The translations under genes were made by a program, and so were the position numbers. From Bacteroidota bacterium (GTDB taxonomy: Bacteria; Bacteroidota; Bacteroidia; Bacteroidales; UBA12481): DNA of 22,310 nucleotides. Under the pieces are notes generated by a model that saw only the letters and a program-made list of their open reading frames with translations, was not told where the DNA came from and searched no databases. Location: contig JAUVKA010000008.1 in the NCBI GenBank assembly GCA_030592205.1, positions 1 through 22,310 of the forward strand, in the 5' to 3' direction. This document shows positions 14,234-22,310 of this stretch, piece after piece (the stretch's first letter is position 1; the number at the start of each line of letters is the position of its first letter).

Positions 14234-17200
14234 ATGAAAAAATTATTACAAACATTGTTTATTTTTGTTCTGTTATTATCAGTAGCAAATGTAAACGCCC
14301 AGCAATGGGTAGAGAATTTACCTCAAGATCAGATTGATCAAGGGGAAATGGGCTTTTTTGAGTTACAGAAGGCCTTTAACGACTACTGGGAGCCAAGAAA
14401 TGTGGAGAATGGCTATTATGAATTGAATGGCAAGCGTATTAAAGCTTCCGGTTGGAAACAATTTAAAAGATGGGAATGGTTCTGGGAGAGCCGGATTGAT
14501 CCCAAAACCGGGGCATTTCCTTCTACTTCAGCTTTACATGAGAATCAGAAATATCAGGAAGAACATCCTCAGTTTAAAAGTGGCTCAGCTTCAGGAAACT
14601 GGACAAGCATGGGGCCATCAACTACAAATGGTGGTTATGCAGGTCTGGGAAGGCTGAATTGCATTGCATTTCATCCAACTGACGACAATACCATTTATGT
14701 GGGAGCAGCTGCAGGAGGAATCTGGAAATCCTCTAACGGAGGAGGTTCCTGGAATCCACTTAGCGACAATAATGCTGTATTGGGAATTAGCGACATCGTT
14801 GTTTTAGATAATGGTAGTACGGAAATCATTTACATTGCCACCGGCGATAAAAATGCTGGAGATAATTATTCTGTAGGAGTACTGAAAAGTACCGATGGTG
14901 GAATTAGCTGGAATGTAACCGGCTTAGATTGGACTCAAAGTAATGGTCAACTTATCAATCGATTATTAGTGGATCCAGATAATTCCAGTGTCCTGTATGC
15001 TGCCACTAGTGTTGGACTATTAAAATCAACCAATGGCGGAGACAGCTGGACCAATAATAATTCAACAAATTTCATGGATATTGAGTTCAATCCTGGAGAT
15101 CCATCCGTTATTTATGGATCCACAAAAACAGGTGGAGATATTTATCGAAGTCAGGATTCAGGATCTACATGGACCTTAGTTTTAAATTCTGCTGGAAAGC
15201 GTGCCGAATTAGCCGTAAGTGCAAATAGTCCGGACAATGTATATTCAGTTATATGTAATTCTGCCAACGGCCTTGAAGGAATTTACCGATCGGTTGACGG
15301 TGGTAGTTCATTTACTCAACTTCACGGTGGCTCACCTAATATGTTAGCTTGGAATTGCGACGGAAGTGATGAGGGAGGACAGGGTTGGTATGACCTTTGT
15401 ATCGCTGTTGATCCAAATGATGCAAATAGAGTTGTTATCGGAGGTGTGAATACATGGACTTCTTTTGATGGAGGATCCAATTGGACTATACTAAATCACT
15501 GGTCAAGTTCTTGCGGAGGGGTTGCCAGAGTTGTTCATGCAGATAAACATGCTTTAGCCTTTCAGAAAGGGAGTTCCACTTTGTTTGAATGCAATGATGG
15601 AGGATTATATAGTTTAAGTGATGATGGGATAACCTGGAGTCATTTAGGGAACGGCCTTGTTATTAGCCAGTTATATAGATTGGGCGTGGCCCAAACTTCA
15701 TCGACTGAAGTGATTGGTGGATTGCAAGACAATGGCACCAAGTTGCAATATGGCAGTAGTTGGTATGATATTATTGGTGGTGATGGAATGGAGTGTGCAA
15801 TTGATCCCACTGACATTAATATACAGTACGGAGAGTTATATTATGGACAAATTAGGAGAACGAGAAATCTCTGGGGAAATTATGTGACCATCACGGGAGG
15901 TATTACCGGGAATGCTGCATGGGTTACTCCATTTGTACTGGATCCATCCGATCCAAGCGTTATTTATGTTGGGTATCAGGACGTGTGGAAAAGAGATTTT
16001 GATAATGATACTGGGTTTCACAAGATAAGTAATTGGGATGGTGCAAGTTTGCAATCGCTGGCTGTTGCTCCATCGAATTCGAGTGTGATTTGTGCAGCAA
16101 CATCCAGTATTTTGTATCGGACAACTGATGGTGGATCTTCCTGGTCAAACATAAGTCCTCCAGCTGGTTCATCAATAAAATACGTATCAATTGACAATAC
16201 AGACCCAAACCACATGTGGGTTGCCTATGGGCAGTTTAATAGTGAAGGGGTATTTGAGTCAACCGATGGAGGTAGTTCCTGGATGAATATTTCTTCTGGC
16301 CTGCCTGCGTTGCCAGTCAATTGTGTAATTCAAAACAAACTTAACACACAGGAAACTGAGTTATATGCCGGTACTGATGTAGGTATATATTTAAAAGCAG
16401 GCAATGCCGATTGGGTCCCATTTTATGAGGGACTTCCTAATGTGGTAGTAACAGAACTTGAAATATATTACTCTCCAGAAAATGGTGGAAGTATGATTAG
16501 GGCAGCCACTTTTGGCAGGGGATTGTGGGAGTCAGAATTGTATGAAGGAACAGCTCCTAGTTCACCAATTAGTAATTTTGTAGCTGACAATACCAGTATT
16601 GGACCTGGAGAGAATGTTCAATTTACGGATATGTCAACCAATATTCCCACTTCATGGCAGTGGTCTTTCCCTGGAGGGACACCATCCCTCAGCACTGAAC
16701 AGCACCCCATAGTAAGCTATTCAACAGCTGGAGTTTTTGATGTTTCCCTGACAGTAAGTAACGAAATTGGGGATAACCTTAAAATGGTTAATGGCTATAT
16801 TAGTGTAACGGTCGAAGGTATTGCTTTCAACAGTGATCCTTTGATTATTGGAGAGGCTACTCAAGATGAAATATTTTCCGAGTCAATAGCTGTAAATGTG
16901 AATTACCCTGAAAATGAATCCCTTGTGTTTTCAAAAATTTCCGGACCCACCTGGTTGATTGTTAATGAGCTAGGTTCTTTATCCGGTATTCCGGCCGCAG
17001 TGGATCTTGGACTTAATAGCTTTACTGTAGAGGTGAAAGATGGAAATGGTGATACTGATCGGGCAATATTGCAGATAGATGTAGTCAATTTAGATATAAC
17101 CCATACAGATTACTGTTATCCAGAAAGAATGATATCTTATTATGAGTGGATTGAGAGTGTCAATTTCAACGGTACATTGTTTCCTTCAGGCAATAATGAA

Positions 17201-18505
17201 GGATATTTAGATTATACTTTCACTAAAATATTGGCAGACGCTAATTCATTGGTTAGTTTTACTTTGAATCCGGGATATATTAACCGGGCAGCTGCAGAGT
17301 ATTGGAATGTGTGGATTGACTATAACGGGGACAAAGAATTCAGTGATGGAGAAGAATTAGTTTATTCAGCTCTCCGAAAGAAAGGATCTGTTTCAGGCAG
17401 CTTCACTGCTCCTAATACTGCAATGATAACAAGAATGCGAATCTCCTTGAGTGATCAGGCAGGTGCTTTACCATGTTCCAATGATCTTTACGGAGAAGTG
17501 GAGGATTATACTATTGAGATTGTTAAAGTTGAACCTAAGCCTCCCGTAGCTCAATTCACAGCCAATCTGACAGCTATAAATGCTGGAGAGGCAGTTCAGT
17601 TCACCGACTTATCTACTAATAGTCCTACTTCTTATTTCTGGAATTTCGGCAACGGACAGACATCTTTACTCCAGAATCCGAAAGTAACCTTTATCGATGC
17701 GGGTATTTATGATATTTCACTCACTGTGGCCAATGATGCTGGAACAGATATGTTAAGCAAAACTGCATATATCGAGGTCACTGGATATGAGTCATATGGT
17801 TCTGCTTATTGCGAACCCCTAAATATTAATAATTCAAGGGATTATATTACTTCAGTTGATATTGGGGGGAATTCTGTTGTTACCGGACAAGGTATGGCCG
17901 GATACGTTCATTATGATGCACCAGCTATTGCTTTAGAATCCAGCCAGAATTATGAAGTGAAACTAACTCCTTTCAACAAGAGGGGAAGGTATTGCTGGAG
18001 AATCTGGATTGACCTTAACATGGATGGCGATTTTGATGATGCGGATGAAACAATTTATGCGGTTAATAATTTAAAAGGAATAGCAAGTGGCAATATTACT
18101 GTTCCACAAGGCTTATCCGGTCTTACCAGAATGCGGATTGCCATGAAAAAGAACAAGGCACCACTTCCATGCGAAGATTACTATAATGGAGAGGTAGAGG
18201 ATTATGATATTGACCTTAAAACAGGATCTATAAGAGGTGGCGGATTTGAAGAAAGTTATGATGATATTGAAATGGTCTTAAATATCTTTCCTAATCCAGT
18301 GTCTGATATTCTTACTGTACACACCGGCAAAGTACCGGATGGATCATTCATACGCATATTGAATTTGGTGGGTCAGGAGATAACATGGCAAACAATTACT
18401 TCAGACAATACTGAGCTGAATGTAAGAAACTATACCAAAGGAATCTATTTCATGGTCTTTGAAGATCAGACTCATCGTATTGTGAAAAAGTTTATAAAAA
18501 ACTAA
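14234..18505 (+). CDS. Secreted Asp-box beta-propeller protein with PKD, GEVED and T9SS sorting domains
   Basis: 1423 residues. Signal peptide 1-22 (MKKLLQTLFIFVLLLSVANVNA). Residues ~120-775 form a sortilin/VPS10-like or sialidase-like propeller with about nine Asp-box motifs, such as SSNGGGSW (first, ~166), STDGGISW, STNGGDSW, SQDSGSTW, TTDGGSSW and STDGGSSW (last, ~675). Then PKD (~776-860, FVADNTSIGPGENVQFTD), a putative-Ig/He_PIG domain (~861-955, SGIPAAVDLGLNSFTV), GEVED (~960-1100, WNVWIDYNGDKEFSDGEE, YGEVEDYTIE), second PKD (~1103-1185), second GEVED (~1192-1335, WRIWIDLNMDGDFDDADE, NGEVEDYDID), and a T9SS sorting domain (~1350-1423, LNIFPNPVSD, KGIYFMVF, KKFIKN). The order predicts outer-membrane export and polymer or glycan binding. 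Asp boxes alone do not show catalysis, and I could not identify an active site. It follows the leader array and converges on the M14 gene. Confidence 0.92.
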   Translation: MKKLLQTLFIFVLLLSVANVNAQQWVENLPQDQIDQGEMGFFELQKAFNDYWEPRNVENGYYELNGKRIKASGWKQFKRWEWFWESRIDPKTGAFPSTSALHENQKYQEEHPQFKSGSASGNWTSMGPSTTNGGYAGLGRLNCIAFHPTDDNTIYVGAAAGGIWKSSNGGGSWNPLSDNNAVLGISDIVVLDNGSTEIIYIATGDKNAGDNYSVGVLKSTDGGISWNVTGLDWTQSNGQLINRLLVDPDNSSVLYAATSVGLLKSTNGGDSWTNNNSTNFMDIEFNPGDPSVIYGSTKTGGDIYRSQDSGSTWTLVLNSAGKRAELAVSANSPDNVYSVICNSANGLEGIYRSVDGGSSFTQLHGGSPNMLAWNCDGSDEGGQGWYDLCIAVDPNDANRVVIGGVNTWTSFDGGSNWTILNHWSSSCGGVARVVHADKHALAFQKGSSTLFECNDGGLYSLSDDGITWSHLGNGLVISQLYRLGVAQTSSTEVIGGLQDNGTKLQYGSSWYDIIGGDGMECAIDPTDINIQYGELYYGQIRRTRNLWGNYVTITGGITGNAAWVTPFVLDPSDPSVIYVGYQDVWKRDFDNDTGFHKISNWDGASLQSLAVAPSNSSVICAATSSILYRTTDGGSSWSNISPPAGSSIKYVSIDNTDPNHMWVAYGQFNSEGVFESTDGGSSWMNISSGLPALPVNCVIQNKLNTQETELYAGTDVGIYLKAGNADWVPFYEGLPNVVVTELEIYYSPENGGSMIRAATFGRGLWESELYEGTAPSSPISNFVADNTSIGPGENVQFTDMSTNIPTSWQWSFPGGTPSLSTEQHPIVSYSTAGVFDVSLTVSNEIGDNLKMVNGYISVTVEGIAFNSDPLIIGEATQDEIFSESIAVNVNYPENESLVFSKISGPTWLIVNELGSLSGIPAAVDLGLNSFTVEVKDGNGDTDRAILQIDVVNLDITHTDYCYPERMISYYEWIESVNFNGTLFPSGNNEGYLDYTFTKILADANSLVSFTLNPGYINRAAAEYWNVWIDYNGDKEFSDGEELVYSALRKKGSVSGSFTAPNTAMITRMRISLSDQAGALPCSNDLYGEVEDYTIEIVKVEPKPPVAQFTANLTAINAGEAVQFTDLSTNSPTSYFWNFGNGQTSLLQNPKVTFIDAGIYDISLTVANDAGTDMLSKTAYIEVTGYESYGSAYCEPLNINNSRDYITSVDIGGNSVVTGQGMAGYVHYDAPAIALESSQNYEVKLTPFNKRGRYCWRIWIDLNMDGDFDDADETIYAVNNLKGIASGNITVPQGLSGLTRMRIAMKKNKAPLPCEDYYNGEVEDYDIDLKTGSIRGGGFEESYDDIEMVLNIFPNPVSDILTVHTGKVPDGSFIRILNLVGQEITWQTITSDNTELNVRNYTKGIYFMVFEDQTHRIVKKFIKN

Positions 18506-18540
18506 TTGAACCAGTCCTAATCTGGTTAAATAGTGCGGTC

Positions 18541-18575
18541 AAAAGGGGGGTTCTCAAGGAGTGCTCCCCTTTTTA
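18541..18575 (+). terminator. Intrinsic terminator of the large T9SS gene
   Basis: AAAAGGGG (18541-18548) pairs with CCCCTTTT (18566-18573), then T. An inner GGAG/CTCC pairing is an alternative. It is placed 35 bases after the stop, between convergent genes, and could work both ways. Confidence 0.8.
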
Positions 18576-18624
18576 GTTCAAGACCCAAGATTCAGGATAA
18601 ATGATATAAGACGTAGGATTGGAA

Positions 18625-18649
18625 AAAAGTCACTCGATATTTTTATCGA
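18625..18649 (-). terminator. Possible terminator overlapping the M14 stop codon
   Basis: On the minus strand TCGATA-AAAA-TATCGA (plus 18634-18649) includes the stop codon and is followed five bases later by T6. The stem is short and AT-rich. Confidence 0.3.
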
Positions 18650-21555
18650 ATTAATATTACTCTTTTTGAAACTGTAAAGGATTCTCCGCTCAGGCTAATA
18701 TTGTATATTCCTGGTTCCAGAGCTTGACCAAAATCGTTCCTGCCATCCCAGCTTATAGAATAATTACCGGGGCTTTGATTTATTGACAACAGGGTTTTAA
18801 CCTTTCTTCCTAATGCGTCTGTTACCCAGATTTTAATATGATTAAAAGAAACCAGTCGATATTCAATATTTGTGGAAGAATTGAAAGGATTCGGGTAGCA
18901 ATCAAATAATTCCACATAATCATCAATAAGTGTCTCAACCATTGTGCTGCCAGAAGCCAGCTTATTGGCCACAAGAACATCATCAATATTCCAACCACCC
19001 AGTGCATTAGCACTGCTGGTTTCCAACTCAAACTTAATCCTGATATATGGGTTTCCATCGGCAAAATCAGATATATCAATCAGATGCTCAATCCACTCCT
19101 GATCCGAATGGCCACGAACAGAGCTTTTCCAAACTAAATTGTCATTAACCTTTATCCTGGCAATGTCACTTACCCTGGTATTCAGCCACTTCCTATATCT
19201 TAACCCAACCTCAGTCATATTTGAACAATCGATCGGGGGGCTTAAGAGGTAGTTGTGAACATTATTTTGGTATTCCCCATTCCAGCTGTCACCCATATAG
19301 GAATCCCAGCCCATATCAGTACCCCAGCAATTATTTCCTGAAAATGCAAAAGAAGGATCCCCTGCTTTTCCTGCCGGTTTACCCAACTGCCAGTCGTCAT
19401 GACTATTAGAACTTGTACCATAGGAAGCATGTGTCCATCCGTTGATTCCGTTCTCAAAATCATCAATAAAACCGAAAATATTATTTAAAGCAACTTTTAG
19501 TTGTTCTTCGTAAGTTTCAGAACTGATCAGGTTTACTGATACATATGTTGAGTAATTATCAGGTGTTTGAGGACTCAGGACTACCTGAAATTCTACAAAG
19601 GCAGATTGATTTTTATTAATATTTGATAAATTAACAGGTTCAGTTTGTACAGAGAAATATGGATCATCTGATACGAATGATATCTGGACATCATTAATAC
19701 TCTGACGTCCTGTGTTTGCAAGCTGTAAACCAACCATTACGGTTTCTCCCTTATCAATAATTCCGTTTTGATTTCCTTCATCATCTCTGATTATTACTTC
19801 ATTAATTTCCAGGTTGGGGGTATATGCTTCAAATGAGAAATTACTCTTCCTTGCAAAACTTATTTCATCAATTATATCCAGATTGAAATTGAGAATCTCA
19901 CTATCCGGGCAATCAGGTTTTAGCTTGAAAAGCAATGTGTCTTTTGATTGGATTTCTGAATAATGTGCAATTGCTCCAAAGTATAGGCTATCAGTGATTA
20001 AATCGATATAAGGACTTGATGAGGTGACCTTCAGGTAGCTGCCTTGTGCGGATATTTGTTGGTCATTGTACAGCGTAATAAATACTCCCAGCGTTTCAGC
20101 AAGATTAACCAGTCCATCGCCATTCCCTAAGATCCTGTTTCCAGATGCGTCACTTAGCGTAAACTCTCTCAACTGCAGGTCTGGAGCAGGATCCATCTCC
20201 AGGTCCATTACTAAAAGATTATCTGCTGAAATATCAATCTCCTCAGTAATACTTCTGTATCCCGGTGCTGATACTTCCATAGTATTGACTCCTGGTTCCA
20301 GGAACCGATAATAACGGCCGTATAGTTGATCTGAAAAACGATCAGGTAGTTTACCTTGATTATCAAAAACAGGAAAGTCTATCTTCGCAATCACTGGGAA
20401 TCCGGTAATCTTGTCGGTGACCTGTCCTGTGACACCTGCCCGGCTGGCTTGCCGGAAAAGGGTTTTCATACCCTCAAGGTTTCTTTCGACTACCTGGGGG
20501 ATTACATCTGCAGGCGGGGTCTGACGGGTCCACATCTCGATGGTGAATGCCTGAGTATTGTGAGTAGCATACATGTAATCGCAGTATTCACCTGCTGTAA
20601 AATACCAATCTCCTCCCTGTCGTAATTCATAATGTCCTGTACTTCCACCAACTGGAAAAGTAATAGATTCAGCAATTATATTTCCAAGATAGGTAAAAGC
20701 CAATGAATCGGGAGCAGATTCATCTGTGTGGGTCCATGGAAGTAAAACAAGCCTTCCTGAGGTATGATAAGTCAGGCTCATGATGGGGGGATAGAGAGCA
20801 GAAAGATCTCTTATGGCCTGGGTCTCTGGCTCTGAAAAGCCATAAGGACCGTGGTTTCCAACAGCAGTATGTTCATATGAGTAATTCCTGTTTAGATCCA
20901 CCCCATTGTCGTTGGTGCGACGGATATCCTCTCTGCCATCAGGATTAAGCAAGGGAACATACCATATTTCCATATTATCTATCCACTGGGTAACCTCAGA
21001 GTCCGTACCGTAATTATTAACCAGAAAATCAATCTGAAACAGGGTAGCTTCAACACTAAGCACTTCATTGCCATGGTGACAACCCACCATTAAAATGGGA
21101 GCTTCATCTTCGTCAGCCTGAGGATTGTCGGATATTTTCAAACAGCAAATGGCACGTCCAAGATTAGAATAGCCAATTGTATCCAGCGTTGTTATTTCAG
21201 GGAAGCTATTTGCAAAATCAACCATTAGGTCATTCGTAGCCTGGTAGTTATGATAATCATTATATGATCCTGTTTTCATCCTACTCTCTAACAGTTCCTT
21301 AAAACTGTTGGCAATAAATTCTACCCTGATCCCTTCAATGCCAAGATTATCAATCTGCTCAGGTAATGCCAGAACATCAAAATAGGTATCAAGCTTTGAA
21401 TTATATACTGTGATCCCAGTTGCTTCGATGTTTTTTAGCCGGCTGAAATCCTCAGAATATATCCGGTATAATTTCTGCTCTGGTTCCTGTGCATTGCTGA
21501 ATGAGATAAAAAGCAGAACCAGTAACATGGATAATAGAAGCTTAATCATTTGCAT
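18643..21555 (-). CDS. Secreted M14-family zinc carboxypeptidase with T9SS sorting domain
   Basis: 970 residues. The signal peptide ends about residue 22 (FISFSNA-QEPEQ). Residues ~80-370 are a metallocarboxypeptidase: zinc ligands His161 and Glu164 in GCHHGNE, Asn222-Arg223 of the substrate carboxylate site in VDLNRNYSY, third zinc ligand His264 in TYHTSG, and catalytic Glu340 in FTIEMW. All expected residues are present, so it should be active and remove C-terminal residues from peptides or trim cell-wall peptides. Next come a carboxypeptidase regulatory-like domain (~372-455), two CARDB-like stretches with NGDGLVNLAETL and NGIIDKGETV, a jelly-roll region starting FIDDFENGINGWTHASYG (~690), and a sorting domain (~885-970; CYPNPFNSSTNIEY, ISWDGRNDFGQALEPGIYNI). 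Start: ATG at 21555, or the Met two codons later. A Tricorn-type gene diverges from it, suggesting a peptide-degradation theme. Confidence 0.93.
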   Translation of the reverse strand: MQMIKLLLSMLLVLLFISFSNAQEPEQKLYRIYSEDFSRLKNIEATGITVYNSKLDTYFDVLALPEQIDNLGIEGIRVEFIANSFKELLESRMKTGSYNDYHNYQATNDLMVDFANSFPEITTLDTIGYSNLGRAICCLKISDNPQADEDEAPILMVGCHHGNEVLSVEATLFQIDFLVNNYGTDSEVTQWIDNMEIWYVPLLNPDGREDIRRTNDNGVDLNRNYSYEHTAVGNHGPYGFSEPETQAIRDLSALYPPIMSLTYHTSGRLVLLPWTHTDESAPDSLAFTYLGNIIAESITFPVGGSTGHYELRQGGDWYFTAGEYCDYMYATHNTQAFTIEMWTRQTPPADVIPQVVERNLEGMKTLFRQASRAGVTGQVTDKITGFPVIAKIDFPVFDNQGKLPDRFSDQLYGRYYRFLEPGVNTMEVSAPGYRSITEEIDISADNLLVMDLEMDPAPDLQLREFTLSDASGNRILGNGDGLVNLAETLGVFITLYNDQQISAQGSYLKVTSSSPYIDLITDSLYFGAIAHYSEIQSKDTLLFKLKPDCPDSEILNFNLDIIDEISFARKSNFSFEAYTPNLEINEVIIRDDEGNQNGIIDKGETVMVGLQLANTGRQSINDVQISFVSDDPYFSVQTEPVNLSNINKNQSAFVEFQVVLSPQTPDNYSTYVSVNLISSETYEEQLKVALNNIFGFIDDFENGINGWTHASYGTSSNSHDDWQLGKPAGKAGDPSFAFSGNNCWGTDMGWDSYMGDSWNGEYQNNVHNYLLSPPIDCSNMTEVGLRYRKWLNTRVSDIARIKVNDNLVWKSSVRGHSDQEWIEHLIDISDFADGNPYIRIKFELETSSANALGGWNIDDVLVANKLASGSTMVETLIDDYVELFDCYPNPFNSSTNIEYRLVSFNHIKIWVTDALGRKVKTLLSINQSPGNYSISWDGRNDFGQALEPGIYNISLSGESFTVSKRVILIR

Positions 21556-21596
21556 GGAGTATTAATATTTATCGTAACACATAAAATTAAACTCCC

Positions 21597-21668
21597 AATA
21601 TACTAATATACTATTACACTAATATGCTAATATTCCAATATACTAATATACCAATCCACCAATGGACT
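21597..21668. repeat. Tandem 8-bp repeat, nine units, consensus AATATACT
   Basis: Nine consecutive octamers without a gap: AATATACT, AATATACT, ATTACACT, AATATGCT, AATATTCC, AATATACT, AATATACC, AATCCACC, AATGGACT. The left end is the best conserved and the right end decays. It lies in the 237-bp divergent spacer between the M14 gene and the Tricorn homolog, 41 bases upstream of the M14 start, so copy number could affect either promoter. Confidence 0.9.
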
Positions 21669-21737
21669 TGCTCCCAAAACCTGTAGTTACATTTAGTCAG
21701 GCTGCATTACTAGAATTTCTATCTATTACAAATGATT

Positions 21738-21769
21738 TTTGTAAGTTTAACTCCTACATAATATCTTTT
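21738..21769 (+). promoter_or_regulatory. Promoter of the Tricorn homolog
   Basis: TTTG (21738-21741), 20 bases, TATCTTTT (21762-21769), with the ATG 24 bases further on. It differs from TAnnTTTG only in the last base. Confidence 0.5.
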
Positions 21770-21792
21770 CACTATTTCTAAATTATTTTAGC

Positions 21793-22310
21793 ATGAAAAC
21801 TCCCATTCTGTTCAAAACTGTTATTATCTCAATATTAGGACTGATCCTGTCAGTACACGTATTTGCTGAAAAGGGTACACGCTTGCTTCATGAGCCAGAC
21901 ATTTCAGACGATTTAGTTGTATTTGTTTATGCAGGAGATTTATTTACGGCTCCTATTTCCGGTGGACAAGCATCAGCATTAACTACTAATATTGGCTCTG
22001 AATCTGGTCCTAAATTCTCGCCAGATGGAAAATATGTTGCCTTTACTGGTGAATATGACGGGAATAGTGATGTGTATATTATACCAAGTGAAGGAGGATT
22101 GCCTATCCGGCTTACCTGGCATCCAGGATCTGATCAGGTGCAAGGATGGACACCGGATGGTGAAGTGTTTTTTAGTTCATCGCGATTTAATCCAAACAGA
22201 AGGTCGCAATTATTTACTATCAGTTTGGATGGTGGATATCCTGAGCAATTGCCAATACCGCAAATGGCATTGGCAGACTATTCTCCTGATGGTAACTACA
22301 TAGCATATAC
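21793..22310 (+). CDS. Tricorn protease homolog, N-terminal part (3' truncated by window end)
   Basis: An open frame from the ATG at 21793 runs past the window end (172 codons seen). Signal peptide MKTPILFKTVIISILGLILS then VHVFA, cleaved before EKGTR. The mature start matches bacterial Tricorn homologs: RLLHEPDISDDLVVFVYAG, DLFTAPISGGQA, PKFSPDGKYVAFTGEYDGN, DVYIIPSEGG, RLTWHPGSDQVQGWTPDG and FFSSSRFNPN, which are the first blades of the TolB-like six-bladed propeller. In the family this is followed by a seven-bladed propeller, a PDZ domain and an S41-type serine protease core, all outside the window. The role is degradation of oligopeptides in the periplasm or outside the cell. It diverges from the M14 carboxypeptidase across the octamer repeat, and the two could supply complementary peptide trimming. 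Confidence 0.88.
   Translation, partial: MKTPILFKTVIISILGLILSVHVFAEKGTRLLHEPDISDDLVVFVYAGDLFTAPISGGQASALTTNIGSESGPKFSPDGKYVAFTGEYDGNSDVYIIPSEGGLPIRLTWHPGSDQVQGWTPDGEVFFSSSRFNPNRRSQLFTISLDGGYPEQLPIPQMALADYSPDGNYIAY

Larger units (their letters stand above)
13631..14236 (+). repeat. Triplicated leader array upstream of the 1423-residue secreted protein
   Basis: A 774-bp gap between genes contains three copies of a composite leader. The 5' block is GAATCAAGAACC (13654-13665 and 14024-14035, identical; copy 2 has TTCAAGAACC at 13783-13792). The 3' block is TTAATTAGGATT, three bases, ATG: 13743-13760, 13866-13883 (TTAATTGGGATT) and 14219-14236. Copies 1 and 3 also share ATCATATTTGA (13631-13641, 13995-14005), 23 and 29 bases before the TCAAGAACC block. 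A hairpin or palindrome precedes each 3' block: CTTGTT/AACAAG (13726-13741), TAACTAGTTA (13859-13868), and the 10-bp stem at 14180-14202. The starts open MRKS-stop, a 16-residue ORF, and the full gene. It may be decayed tandem duplication or a leader-peptide control array. Confidence 0.6.

Noticed and set aside
21992..22303. 103-codon open frame at the right end
   Set aside because: It is an out-of-frame shadow of the Tricorn homolog, whose frame from 21793 gives recognisable propeller sequence.

Overview
The window comes from a Bacteroidota genome, probably a Bacteroidales/Marinilabiliales-type environmental lineage. The evidence is five full-length secreted proteins ending in type IX secretion (Por) C-terminal sorting domains, promoters matching the Bacteroidota pattern TTTG-N19/20-TAnnTTTG, no Shine-Dalgarno sequences, and moderately AT-rich DNA. 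The T9SS machinery itself is not in the window, and neither are rRNA, tRNA, CRISPR or IS elements.

Left part (1-6000), mostly housekeeping. The 3' end of a malic enzyme (maeB type, phosphotransacetylase-like domain) is followed in the same frame by a short DoxX-family gene remnant. Facing them on the minus strand are threonine ammonia-lyase (ilvA), a GAF-PAS-histidine kinase locus split by a one-base frameshift and also lacking its phospho-acceptor histidine, and a stand-alone elongation factor G. ilvA and fusA share the same promoter/start-site block (TAnnTTTGCACCCG).

Middle part (6200-13560), secreted-protein accessory region. Three paralogous ~640-residue acidic proteins of unknown function lie here, one on minus and two in tandem on plus. 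Each has a signal peptide, a beta-sandwich-like N-terminal region and a T9SS type-A sorting domain. Each has its own promoter and terminator, so whole transcription units appear to have been copied. A cytoplasmic endonuclease/exonuclease/phosphatase-family gene lies between the first and second copies. Copies 2 and 3 share a 56-nt identical tract at the start of the sorting domain, which looks like recent gene conversion.

Right part (13560-22310). A 670-bp region contains three copies of a composite leader: a TCAAGAACC block, then a hairpin or palindrome, then TTAATTRGGATT-N3-ATG. The first two copies open only 4- and 16-codon ORFs. The third drives a 1423-residue secreted beta-propeller (Asp-box/sortilin-like) protein with duplicated PKD and GEVED modules. 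Convergent to it is a secreted M14 zinc carboxypeptidase. A divergent promoter region carrying nine tandem 8-bp repeats separates that gene from the 5' end of a Tricorn-protease homolog. The region looks geared to extracellular protein or polymer degradation and surface display. The leader array and the triplicated orphan secreted family are the least explained parts.
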